A DNA stretch of 64,000 bases, from contig JADJDU010000013.1 of NCBI GenBank assembly GCA_016702505.1, positions 1 through 64,000 of the forward strand, written 5' to 3'. This document shows, piece after piece, positions 1-10,403 of the stretch. This DNA comes from Microthrixaceae bacterium. Its GTDB lineage: Bacteria; Actinomycetota; Acidimicrobiia; Acidimicrobiales; Iamiaceae. Numbering within the stretch: the first letter of the stretch is position 1; every line of letters begins with the position of its first letter. Under the pieces are notes generated by a model that saw only the letters and a list, made by a program, of their open reading frames with translations, did no database searches and was not told the DNA's origin. Both the position numbers and the translations under genes were made by a program.

Positions 1-124
1 ACGGGACTGCCGTCACGACCGTACATGGACTCTCCCCATGACCTTCGGGAGATCACCCGTGCTGCGGATCCGGTTCCTGATCCGGGAGGACTTGCGAACG
101 GGTGGCGATGGGATGTGCCTGGGC

Positions 125-162
125 GGGTTCAAGGGGTGACGGCAACACCGTGAGGTGATGGG
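125..162 (+). repeat. RHS-unit junction repeat, copy 1
   Basis: A 38-bp stretch that recurs, with a few substitutions and single-base indels, at 10310-10347 and 12976-13014. In the other two places it sits just after an immunity-like gene and before the ribosome binding site of an RHS module. The core is a short inverted repeat, ACGGT-AAC-ACCGT, slightly degraded here (ACGGC). This copy is followed by the IS30 remnant rather than by an RHS start. No gene is recognised in 1-240. Confidence 0.7.
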
Positions 163-240
163 TCTCCACCGGTCAGAGCGTGATGGCGGCCATGATGGCC
201 GCTGTCTACACAGCACCCTGAACCGATGGAGAGTCCCAGC

Positions 241-1233
241 ATGCCAGCTAACCCACTCACCGCGTCTGATCGTGAGCAAATCCGCGCTGGGATCGAACGC
301 CGACTCGACGCCTGTATCGCCCGCGGGCTGGGACGTCATCGCAGCACGATCGGGCGCGAGATCGCCTGCAACGGTGGCCGAGCGCCGCGTACACCGCGAC
401 CAAAGCGCAGGTCCGAGCTGACAAGGCACGATTGCGACCAAAGCACCGATGCTGGTCGCTGAACCCGAACTGGCGTGGCAGGTGACCAAACGTCTCGTGG
501 CCGGAGATTCGCCGATGACGATCTCGATCGAGTTGGCCCAAGGCCTCCACGGCTACACCGCCAACATCTCCCACGAAACGATCTACCAGGGCGTCTACGC
601 CCCGAAACGTCACGGCCTGCCACCAAGGTCCTACAAGATGTTGCACCGCCGTCGTCCACGACGCCGACACACCGGTCAACGCCATAGCCAGCAACGATCC
701 AGCGTTCTCGGCCAGTTCAACATCATCACAACCGCCCACCCGCCGCCGAGGCACGGGCAGAGGTCGGTCACCTCGAAGGCGATCAGATCATCGGCGCCCG
801 CAACCAGTCCGCCATCATCACCCTCGTCGACCGCAAAACCCGGTACCTGTGGCTCGCCCGCCACGACACCCAACTGTGCCTACACCGCCTTGAGCACCCA
901 ACACGCCCTCACCGCCACCCTCGAAACGATCCCACCCGAGCTGGGACTGACCCTCACCTGGGATCGCGGCAGCGAGATGGCCAACCACCCCGCCATCGCC
1001 CAAGCCACCGGAATCGACATCTACTTCTGCGACCCCACAAACCATGGCAACGCCCAACCAACGAGAACACCAACGGCCTTATCCGACGCTGGCTCCCAAA
1101 GGCACCGACCTCTCGATCTACACCAGCCGACCTCGACCGAATCGCCCACCGCATCAACACCATCCCCCGACGCTCACTCGGCTGGACCACCGCCGCCCAC
1201 CACTACCATCACGCTGTCGCGATGACCGGTTGA
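241..1233 (+). mobile_element. IS30-family transposase, frameshifted remnant
   Basis: Three frames must be joined to read an IS30-type transposase. The N-terminal helix-turn-helix region begins at the ATG at 241 (LTASDREQIRAGI, then RHRSTIGREI). The middle contains ISHETIYQGVY and the first acidic residue in EGDQIIGARN. The DDE core continues with ITLVDRKTRYLWLARH and TWDRGSEMANH, and the C-terminal block reads NENTNGLIRRWLPKG before ending ATG-ACC-GGT-TGA at 1233. At least three indels interrupt it, so no functional transposase is made. Terminal inverted repeats were not found with confidence. It lies at the truncated 5' side of RHS copy A and may have removed that gene's N-terminus. Confidence 0.8.
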
Positions 1234-1389
1234 ACTCGCCTGGCATGTTCGGGGTCTCAGGGGGACTTGGGAACTGGTAATCGGGCTTGACACAAACCGG
1301 GTCGTGCACTGGAACTTTTACGATGAGCGAGAGGACGATCTTCATAGAACGGTGGATACCAGGACTGCAATCAGAACATGGTGTTGCCG

Positions 1390-4300
1390 GGTATTTCGGT
1401 GGGTGGTCGGGGCCTGCTGGGGTTCGCTGGCGTATAACTCGTTGGGCGCTGGCAGTGCTGGGTTGTCGGGTTTGGTGGTCGTCGGTGTTGTCGATGACGG
1501 TGGTGGCTGATGGCGGGGATCGTGGGTGGTGTCCCAAGAGGGCGGTTCGATTTGTCTGTTTCTGGCCCGGATGGCAGCGGGGGTTGGGTGGCTCCGTCGA
1601 GGTTCTCTGCTGGTTTGGTGGCGCTAAGCTGGTGTGGGCTGGGTGTTTACCCGTAACCATTTCGACAAGTTCAGCGTTCGACGCATGGGAAGCTGGTTTC
1701 GATTGGTGATCAGTTCGGTAACGAGACCACCGTTACCTGGTGGCGGGGCGGCAGTGTTCATGGAGGACGAGGCTGGTCGCCGGTTGAGTTTCGCGGTCGG
1801 CGGCCGGCTGGTGTCGGTCACTGACTCGCTGGGTGGCTTCGGGCGGTCCAAGTCAATCCACATGGCCTATGGAGACGCGGCCGGTGATTTTGGCGTCGTT
1901 CACCGATGTTGGCGACGGGATATGGTCGTTCACTTACGACGGTTCCCGCATCGTTTGTTGAGTATGCGTAAACCCCGTATCACGGCGGCGCACCTGCTGT
2001 GTGGCAAACACTTCCATGACCATTTGGGTCGGGTCAGCCACAAACAAATGAGAACAACGAGAAAGTGACGTTTGAGTATTTCACGCCGGTTCCGGGGTGC
2101 GACGACGATAACGATGGCGTCGGGCCGCCAAAAGATCGACGTTTGGCGTGATCATGACGGGCTGGTGCACACGTCGACGGTGTGGGCCCCAGCACCGCGG
2201 CGGAGCCTGAGACGGTCTTTGTTCGTGACCCGCCACTTGGCGTTGGAGCGGTCACGAAACGCGGCCAATGAGGTGACGGTGTTCGACAGCGACGCTCACG
2301 GGAATCACGATGGTCCTCGTGGCGGGGTCGGGGCGGGTGATGAACACGGCGGACCTACAACGGCCAGGATCAGGTGACGTCGATGTCAGTGGGTGAGAGA
2401 CCGCGGCACCGTTGCCGTCCTCGACAGCGAACGTGGTGACCTCGACGATCTCCTACAACGCTGATGGTTTGCCGACGGTGATGGTGGACGGTCGGCACCG
2501 CCCTCGGAAGCAAACCACCAGTTTCGTTCCATGACAGTGTGCACCGCGAGGATCTGGTGGAGGTGATCGACGGCCGCTCACAGCACTGGACTTATGGCTA
2601 TGACCCGGCCAGTGGTGATGTGGTCGAAGCGGTTGATCCGGTGGGCGGTCGTTCCACGATGTCCTACAACAACATCGGCTGGCTGAACACGGTGGTGGCC
2701 CCTGAAAGGGGCAACCTCGCCGGTGCGACAATCAGCCCCGTGGGCGACGACCTTGGAGGCGGACGATTGGGGCCGGTGACCGGCGAGGTCGACCCGATGG
2801 GGAACCGGGTCGAAAAACCTCCTTTGACGCCAACGGCAACGTGACTCGATCGAGACCGGCTTGTCGGCCACGGTCGCGGGGGATGTGGACCACCTACAGC
2901 TACGACAACGCGGACCGTCCCCACGTCGGTTAGATCCACTCCGGTCCGGGGGACTGCACCAGCCATGACCCTGACGGGCGCCGGACCGGGTTCACTCAAC
3001 GAGCTGGACGGCACCTGGGTCCTTACAGTTTCGACGCTCTGGGGCGGGTCGAGTCGGCGCGACCGACCCGACCAACGCGACCGCCAAGCTACGGCTGGAC
3101 GAGGCGTCACGGTCAAGTCGGTCACCCAACCTGGCAGCAACCGCAATGGCGCACCCAAGACCGGCTGTGTCACCTACACATATGACTTGGCGGGCCGTCT
3201 GACTGGTGTCGATTACGCTGATCCGGGCCATTCCCCGACATCACCGCCATCACCCCATGACGTTGGGACGAAGGACTCCCAGCGTCTCGGGCGGTGACAC
3301 TGAACATGGGTGTGGGATCAGCGGTGCACGGTTGACGTCACACACGGATGTGAACGGCCGTGCCACCAGTTACGGGTGACGACACCGGAAACCTGATATC
3401 GATTGCTACCCGGGCCAGACCACCGCGGTCACCCGCACTTTCGACGGCCGGAAGAATGGCCTCGACCACGGACTGGACGGGCCGGCTCACCACGTTTGGT
3501 TATGACCAGAACAGCAACTGGTCTGAGACGGTAGCCCCGGGAAGTCGTCACAGAACCGTGACGTTCACTGTTCGATCGCTCTGATCGATGGTCGGTGTCA
3601 CAGCGGAACCGCGGCCTGACAATGCTGGGCAGCCTCTCCTATGGGCCCCGTGACTTGGAAGGGCCAGGTCACGCCCGTCGCCGGCACTGGGGCCGGCTGG
3701 CCGGGACCAATGTGGGCCCAGCGATTGACCGGGACCAGGGCTTGACCGCGCACTGGGGACGGAGGGGGTTCGGGTTTGATGCGCCACGAACCCGGCCGAC
3801 CAGGATGGGGTGTTGCAGGTGTTCGACCCCGCCCCAACGGCTGTGTTGACATCGCAAACCGTCGAGGGCGGTGATTGGGACCCCGTACCTGAGGATGCGA
3901 CCACCTACGGTTATGACGCCTGCGGAACCGGACTCGATGACTCATCCGTCGGGAACGACCGCAACGTATGGGTTTGATGCCGAGAACCGGATGACCAGCG
4001 CGGTCCTGCCGACGACGTGGCAGACGACACCGCCCGCCAACACGCACCTGTCCCCGCGCCCGCTCGTGGACACCACGACGCGTGCCGGAACTTGTGATGG
4101 TGCCCCGTGTGCCCGGCTTGCCGCTGATGACCCCTGTCTCTGCAGGTCACCGGTGGGGGTGGTGTGCCGGCGTCAGGGTTGACGTTGGTGGTGGTGTCGA
4201 TCATCGCGCCAGCACCACATCGGATGGCTGGTTGGAGGTGAACCCCGCTGGTGACGCCGCCGCCGGACACTCTCCCACTCAACGCCGGACAACGTCGGCT

Positions 4301-5560
4301 CAGACCGTGACCGCGAAACTGGCTGGGAACGGACGATCACCTTGGCTAGTGGGGTGTGTGGATGTGTCGGTCGATGGTCGGCTATTACTTCCGGCGCCGT
4401 CGCCGTGGTGCCGGCCCTGAACCACTGGCCGCTCACCCCCACAGTCACCGCCGAATCCACGTCGGGAACTGGTGTGTGACGCTTCGCCGTGTGGGACTCT
4501 TGTGGGAAACGGGCAGTGTCGGTGCTGCTGGTGTGTTCACTGTGCCCCTCAACCCTGACGGCACCATCACTTTGGAAACCGCCGGTTCCACCAACATCAG
4601 GGTGGCGGTGACGGGCTACTGGAAGATCCCCACCGGAACCGATACCGGTCTCGGCTTGGATCTTCTCGATGCCCCCACCCGACTGGTGGATACCACCACC
4701 AACGTCGGTGTCTGTGACAGCGACCCGTGTGACACCGCCCAGTCGAACACGCCAGTCGAAGTCGCGGTCACCGACAGGCGGGGCTGAGCGGTGAGATCAA
4801 AGGTGGCGGTCATGGTTTCGGTCACCGCTACCGACCCGACCGGCACCGGTGTCCCCGGTTGGGACCACCGAAGCCGACTGGTGTGGCGGATCGTGGTGTT
4901 CGACCCAGCCCAACACACGCCGACGACCATGATCATTCCGCTCACCGATACCGGACGTTCACGATCGGATCATGACCGAAACTGATGTGGCGGTCGATGC
5001 GGGCGGTGTGTTCCTGGTGCGCCGACCAGACGCGGCGTTACGAATACGACACGACCGGCAGCGCACCGCCAAGTAACCCCGACAACACCGCTGGCACCGG
5101 CGTGGAGGGCGTAAAGAACACACCTGACCGCCAGCGGCGGTCCCCCGTTGTTGCTAGCGGAGCATCAAGGCGCGCAGAGCGCGTATGTGATCTACGGGCC
5201 GGGCGGGACACCGATCTATCAGATCAACACCACCGGCGAAGTTCAACACTTCCACCAAGATCACCAAGGCTCCACCCGGCCTACAACCAACGCGAATGGA
5301 ACCACCCGCAACACCATCACCTACAACGCCCACGGTGAAATCATCGCCAACACCAACTGGTGGCTCGAACAACCACCAGCCGGCTGTACCGGCCAACACC
5401 ACGACCCAGAAACCGGCTACATCTACCTAAGAGCCCGCCACCATGACCCCACAACACCGGCCATTCACAACCCTCGACCCGTTAGTCGCAATCACCGAAG
5501 AACCCTACGGCTACGTAAGCGGAGACCCGCCGAACAACATGACCACTCGGGCCCAGCACC
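1390..5560 (+). pseudogene. RHS/YD-repeat protein, copy A (long, heavily decayed)
   Basis: The remains of a long RHS protein, readable only by switching frames many times. From 1390 there is an N-terminal RHS-type segment (a YNSLGAGSAGLSGL-like stretch, AVFMEDEAGRRLSFAVGG, VGDGIWSFTYDGS). YD repeats follow at about 2540-3560 (WTYGYDPASGDVVEAVDP; MSYNNIGWLNTV) and at about 3910-4020. Three beta-rich repeats occupy about 4060-5000, and the RHS core occupies about 5030-5540 (AYVIYGPGGTPIYQINTTG; DPETGYIYLRARH; EEPYGYVSG). This is the only copy with sequence upstream of the last YD repeats, so it is inferred to be the original full-length gene. Its extreme 5' end, where a secretion signal would lie, is absent next to the IS30 remnant. 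It is non-coding as read. Confidence 0.8.
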
Positions 5561-6128
5561 GACCTGCCGGGGGGTTCCGCATTCAATACGGTCCGTCCGA
5601 CGAGAGTTGTAACACCGCCTCCGGACAACATCCGTGATGAACATCCCGAGGTTGCCTCAGGGCATCGTGGACTTCTCGAGCGGCATGCTCGACATAAAAC
5701 CCACTACCGCCGTTACGAATGCGACAGGAGCCACTGACACCGCAGTATGCCAATGAATGTCCCGGCGGTGGTGCGGGGTGGGCAGGCAGGTCGGACGATG
5801 TTCGCATCGACGCGATCCCGGGCAGCCGGTGGAACCCAGGCGAGGCGTTCGGATCCGAGACTCATCGGTGTTCGGCAAGTCACGCCGTCGCTAACCTTGT
5901 TCGGTCGTTAGGAAAGGTGGCGGGGGGCCTTCTGGAAAAACCACTTTTTTGGACATGGATGCGCATCGGTGGGGGTTTGGGGGAAGGGATCCGGCCTCGG
6001 CAGGTCGGGACGTTCGCATCGGTATTGGAAACCGGAAATGGCACATTGAGATCTGGGAAGTCGGGAAGGCCCTGTCGTGGTTAGCGACTTCCGCGGAGTA
6101 CCTGATAGCCGATTCCGACATGTAGAGC
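5560..6128 (+). pseudogene. Decayed C-terminal tip of RHS copy A
   Basis: Downstream of the RHS core of copy A the reading frame is broken repeatedly. One stretch ending near 6128 reads plausibly as the end of a tip domain (RDVRIGIGNRKWHIEIW, then EVGKALSWLATSAEYLI and a stop). The RIGIG...HIEIW pattern resembles the ends of some polymorphic-toxin tips, but this is only a resemblance. No intact gene is supported in 5560-6325. The sequence differs from the tips of copies B/C and D, so copy A carried a third type of tip. Confidence 0.4.
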
Positions 6129-6325
6129 TAGTCGCCGTTACTCGGGAAAGCAAGGGACGATCTCCCGCGATGGGCGGAGTCGAGAGGCTGCCGCCGCGGA
6201 AGAACGGAGCGAATCGCCTTTTCCTGCCTGGGATGCCGCAAGTCGGAGCGGACCTTCTCGACGCCGTTTTGGGCTGGTTCGTCTTGAGGCCTCGGGTATC
6301 GGGCCAAAGAGCTCCGTGGCGTTAG

Positions 6326-6577
6326 GTGCCCGTCGGGCGGAGCGAGGTGGATGTCGGTGACGGTGCGCTCCAGAGTTACGAAGCCCTACTCGCGGGCAGC
6401 GACAGAGGTTGGCCGGCGTTGGCTCTCCTGATGGAGCGAGGGAATGAGGAAGGGATCGTCCTGTCCTCGGACCTCGATGGCTCAACGCCATTCATCGACG
6501 CCTGGGGTTTCACGGCGCTCGAGGATGAGGACGAATTGTTTGACCTCATCTGGACTGCGACGCGCGAATACCATTGA
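6326..6577 (+). CDS. Small acidic protein, possible immunity protein of copy A
   Basis: An open frame of up to 83 aa (GTG at 6326; a GTG at 6347 would give 76 aa). The product is acidic and soluble, with no signal peptide or membrane segment: it includes SYEALLAGSDRGWPALALL and ends ELFDLIWTATREYH. The family is not recognised. It sits directly after the decayed tip of copy A, which is where polymorphic toxins keep their cognate immunity gene, and that position is the only functional clue. The upstream decay leaves its true start uncertain. The IS3 element begins 22 bp downstream. Confidence 0.45.
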   Translation: MPVGRSEVDVGDGALQSYEALLAGSDRGWPALALLMERGNEEGIVLSSDLDGSTPFIDAWGFTALEDEDELFDLIWTATREYH

Positions 6578-6643
6578 TGTCGCGCCGGAGCGGTCAGATT
6601 GATTCGGACCTGGGTTTGACGGGTGCTCGGTGGGTTTGATTTG

Positions 6644-7615
6644 TCAGGCCGCATCGGCCTGACCGCGTGAACGGCAGTGGGCGGCTTCGACCTCTGCCTG
6701 GGAGCGGTCGTCGAGCTCGCCGTGGATGCGGTCCTCGTTGAACCAGGACACCCACCCACAGGTGGCGAGTTCGAGGTCCTCGAGCTCTTTCCAGTGCCCG
6801 CCGTTGGCGGCGAGCACGGCAGGGTTTCGGTGCAGTTCGGTCTTGTAGAGGGCGTTCACCGATTCGGCCATCGCATTATCGAAACTGTCGCCGATGGTGC
6901 CTATGGAGGGCGTCGCTCCGATCTCGTCGATGCGGTCGGTGTAGGTGATGGATGTGTACTGCCCAGGGAGCCGGCGTCGTTGTAGAGATCAGCCCGGCGA
7001 GGTCGGTGCCCCGCCGGGTCCAGGCGGCCATGTTCAGCGCATCCACGACGAGGTCGGCGTGCATGGGCGCTGCTTTCCAGCCGACGATGCGCCGGGAGAA
7101 CACGTCGACAACAAACGCCACGTACACGATCCCAGACCATGTCGAGCAGTACGAAATCCGCAACCCACAACTGATCGGGTGCGGTCGCGGTGAAGTTCCG
7201 TTTCACCAGATCCGGGGCCCGGGTCGCGGCCGGATCGGCGTGGGTGGTGAAACGCTTCTTCGCTCGACTGGCCGCTGATGCCCTCAGCTTTCATCAGGCG
7301 TGCGACCTGGTCACGGCCGATGTCGATGCCGGTTTACGAACGGCGACGGCCATCTTGCGGCGGCCGTACACCGAGTAGTTCTTCTTCCAGATCGCCCGGA
7401 CCTTCGGGCCCATCTCAGCGTCGCGGACCTTGCGGGCGCAGGGCTTGCGGGTCTTGGCGGACCAGTAGGTGGTGGGGGCGATCTCCAGCACTTCACAGAT
7501 CGGCTCGACCCCCCATCTCAGCCCACCGGACTCACGGGTCCGGTGGGCATCGATGAACTCAACAACCGCAGCGACCTCTGCCGAGGTCAGCGGCCTTGCC
7601 TCTTCGGGTGACCGT
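6644..7615 (-). pseudogene. IS3 OrfB transposase (integrase core), frameshifted
   Basis: Fragments of an IS3 OrfB lie in several frames of the minus strand. In order they are: RWGVEPICEVLEIAPTTYW and YSVYGRRKMAVAVRK; LMKAEGISGQ; PDQLWVADF with the first catalytic Asp, followed by YVAFVVDVFSRRIVGWKA; and MAESVNALYKTEL with the catalytic Glu, ending GWVSWFNEDRIHGEL. The order matches the family, but at least four frame changes are needed. Only one -1 shift between OrfA and OrfB is normal for this family, so the transposase is inactive as sequenced. Confidence 0.8.
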
Positions 7616-7937
7616 CGAGCTCGGTCGCGAAGAAAACCGATGCGGCTTTCAAGATGTCGTTCGCCCTGCGGAGCTCACGGTTCTCCTTCACCAGCTCCGC
7701 GATACGCTGCGCGTCAGCCGTCGACGTGCCCGGACGGGTCCCCGAGTCGACCTCAGCTCGGCTCACCCAGCCACTCAAGGACTGGGCACCTACACCAAGG
7801 TCACGAGCCACCCGGGCGATCACCCCGTGAGACTGGCCGGACTCACGGCGGATCTCCAGGACCATCCGGACCGCTCGCTCACGCAACTCGTCCGGGTACT
7901 TCTGCGGCCGTTTCGGGCCACCACTGTTGCTTGCCAT
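7587..7937 (-). CDS. IS3-family transposase OrfA
   Basis: 116 aa starting at the ATG at 7937. It is a typical OrfA: a basic helix-turn-helix domain at about residues 12-60 (YPDELRERAVRMVLEIR; HGVIARVARDLGVGAQSLS) followed by a leucine-zipper-like segment (ELVKENRELRRANDILKAA). It binds the element's ends and, by ribosomal frameshifting, is normally joined to OrfB. OrfA is intact here while OrfB is not, so it may still be made but cannot support transposition alone. Confidence 0.85.
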   Translation of the reverse strand: MASNSGGPKRPQKYPDELRERAVRMVLEIRRESGQSHGVIARVARDLGVGAQSLSGWVSRAEVDSGTRPGTSTADAQRIAELVKENRELRRANDILKAASVFFATELDGHPKRQGR

Positions 7938-7990
7938 GCTCCATACTCGCTTCCAAGCTCAGGAGCACCCGCGGATCCCAGTCCGAATCA

Positions 7991-10062
7991 GAAGGTCGCC
8001 GGTGTGGGTGGTGTGCCGGCGTCAGGGGTGACGGCGGTGGTGGTGTCGATCATCGCGTCAGGCACCACATCGGATGGCTGGTTGGAGGTGAACCCCGCTG
8101 GTGACGCCGCCGCTGGAACCCTCCCACTCAACAGCGGGCAAACCTCGGCTCAGACCGTGACCGCGAAACTGGCTGGGAACGGGACGATCACCTTGGCCAG
8201 CGGGGTGGGTGTGGATGTGTCGGTCGATGTGGTCGGGCATTTCCGGGCCCCGTCCCCGTGGGTTCCGGCCCTGAACTACTGGCCGCTCACCCCACAGTCA
8301 CCGCCGAATCCACGTCGGGAACTGGTGTGTGACGCTTCGCCGTGTGGAAACCTCCCGGCGGGTGAAACCGATATCGCCACCGCCGGACTGGCGGATCCCC
8401 GCATCCGGGGTGAACGCGGTCACCGTGTCGATCCTGGCCCAGAACGCGCCTGGTGGCCAGGTTGCGTGTCGCCCGTCGGGGATGCGGGCTGCGGGTGAGT
8501 TGGTGGGAGGCAGGCAGTGTCGGCGCTGCTGGGTGTGTTCACCGTGCCCCTCAACCCTGACGGCACCATCACTTTGGAAACCGCCAGAGTCACCAGCATC
8601 AGGGTCGCGGTCACGGGTATTGGAAGATCCCCACCGGAAACGACACCGGACTCGACTGGATCTACTCGAAGCCCCCACCCGCCTCGTCGACACCACCACC
8701 AGCACCGGCATAGGCGATAACAACCCGTGTGACACGCTCCAGGCGAACACGCCAATCGAAGTCGGGCCACCGGACAGGGCGGGCTGTCGGGTGAGATCAT
8801 GGCGGTCATGGTTTCGGTCACCGCTATCAACCCGACCGGCACCGGTGTCCTCGGGTTGGGACCACCGAAGCCGACTTGGGTGGCGGGATCGTGGTGTTCG
8901 ACCCCGCCCAACACGCCTCGACGACCATGATCATCCCGCTCACCGACACCGGGACTCTCACGATCGGATCCTGGACCCAAACTGACGTGGCGGTCGATGT
9001 GATCGGCGTGTTCAAAGGCACCGACCAGGACGGGCGTTACGAATACGACACCACCGGCATGCGCACCGCCAAACAACTCGACAACACCGCCGGCACCGGC
9101 GTCGAGTGGCGTAAAGAACACACCTGGACCGCCGGAACCGGTCTGCCGTTGCTGCTAGCCGAGCATCAAGGCGCACAGAGCGCGCGTATGTGATCTACGG
9201 GCCGGGCGGGACACCGATCTATCAGATCAACACCACCGGCGAAGTCCAATACCTTCACCAAGACCACCAAGGCTCCATCAGACTCACCACCAACGCCAAC
9301 GGAACCACCCGCAACACCATCAGCTACAACGCCCACGGTGAAATCACCGCCAACACAAACTGGTAGCTCGAACAACCACTAGCCGGATACACCGGCCAAT
9401 ACCACGACCCCGAAACCGGCTACATCTACCTAAGAGCCCGCCACTACGACCCCACAACAGGCCAATTCACAACAGTCGACCCACTCTTAGCAATCACCGA
9501 GGAACCCTACGGCTATACCGAAGGCAACCCAGCCAATCGCTCTGATCCAACCGGTCTCTGCGGATTTCTTGGGCGATGGTCCGTGCACACCGGGCGGTAT
9601 CGTCGACGACATCGCGGATAGGAGTCCGGTCCGAGGCCAGGATGCGGCAAATTCCGCCGCCGGGGTCCTTGACGGCATCACGATGGTAACGCTGATACGG
9701 TGCTATCGGCAATCGGTCAAGCGGACAAGGTGCGGTGGGATTCCACAGCTACAACTGTCGGTGGTGTTGTCGGCCTAACCCTGATGGCCCCTTGCCATTG
9801 TCGGCCCTGCCAGTTCACGGCATATGCAAGCAAGGCGACGGCACTCAACTTTGTATCCGAATCCTATTCATGTATCTTCACGAGTTGTGACTGGTGGTCA
9901 CTCGTTGGAGCAACTGCTGGACTGGGCTTTGGAAGTATGTTCCAGGTTGGGTGGGACGTCACATGGGTGATGATGCTCGGCATGTGGCTTGGAGGTTTCC
10001 TCCGAATATCTCTTCCCGATGTTGTTTGTGCTTGCCTCAGTCTCATCCCCACGGATTGCCAT
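7991..10062 (+). pseudogene. RHS module, copy B (frameshifted)
   Basis: A 5'-truncated RHS module beginning at the IS3 right end, inside the first beta-rich repeat (VGGVPASGVTAVVVSI). It runs through repeats two and three, the RHS core (WRKEHTWTAGTGLPLLLAE; DPETGYIYLRARHYDP; EEPYGYTEGNPANRSDP) and the same tip as copy C (DDIADRSPVRGQ; SYSCIFTSCDWWSLVG). It aligns with copy C along its length at a constant offset of about 2.66 kb. It carries several indels (for example near 8340, 8480 and 9180) and an in-frame TAG where copy C has TGG (near 9364), so no complete product is made. Confidence 0.85.
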
Positions 10063-10063
10063 T

Positions 10064-10292
10064 ATGGACGACCAATGGAAGCCTCTAATGATGGCGCTCG
10101 TGGGATTGGTGATTGTTGTTTCATCCCGCCGATATATTCGCGATAGCGAATTATCTGAAGGCGACGGGAGAACACGCCTGCTAAGGCCTACTGGCGAATG
10201 ACCCGCTGGGAAGTTTCGACTCTATGGGCAGGGTGGGCCATTGTTGTGTGCAGTTTGGTTGCATTTGTGGCTCAGCTGATTGGCTTGGCATA
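10064..10292 (+). pseudogene. Decayed copy of the small membrane protein after copy B
   Basis: Starts like the intact gene at 12727 (MDDQWKPLMMALVGLVIVV) but loses frame after about residue 27, where codons are missing near 10148 and an indel follows near 10170. The second hydrophobic segment (TLWAGWAIVVCSLVAFVA) can be read only in another frame. It is the immunity-position gene of RHS copy B, duplicated and decayed with it. Confidence 0.75.
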
Positions 10293-10309
10293 CCTGAACG
10301 CGGGCCGAC

Positions 10310-10347
10310 GGGTTCCAAGTGGTAACGGTAACACCGTGAGGTGATGG
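10310..10347 (+). repeat. RHS-unit junction repeat, copy 2
   Basis: The second copy of the 38-bp junction, with the perfect ACGGT-AAC-ACCGT inverted repeat inside. It lies between the decayed membrane gene of unit B and the start of unit C. It is followed by about 55 bp, shared with copy 3, that lead into an AGGAG Shine-Dalgarno (10391-10395) and the ATG of copy C. Confidence 0.8.
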
Positions 10348-10403
10348 ACGCTGAGTTCCAGCAGCCAGTGCCTGTCCGTCGTCGAGCGAGAGGAGATCAG
10401 CCG

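Larger units (their letters stand above)
6600..7990 (-). mobile_element. IS3-family insertion sequence with terminal inverted repeats
   Basis: A 1,391-bp element on the minus strand. Its ends match over about 28 bp as inverted repeats (6600-6628 and 7963-7990), starting TGATTCGGAC and sharing CGGGTGCTC inward; the outer TG...CA ends are usual for IS3. It holds orfA (7587-7937) and a broken orfB (6644-7615). The flanking trinucleotides differ (gat on the left, gaa on the right), so no clean target-site duplication is seen. The left flank is the end of the copy A unit, and the right flank is the middle of the first beta-repeat of copy B. This suggests that deletion or recombination at the element joined the two. 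Confidence 0.85.

Noticed and set aside
1..240. Left terminal repeat of the IS30 element
   Set aside because: No convincing inverted match to sequence just after 1233 was found, so element ends are not called.
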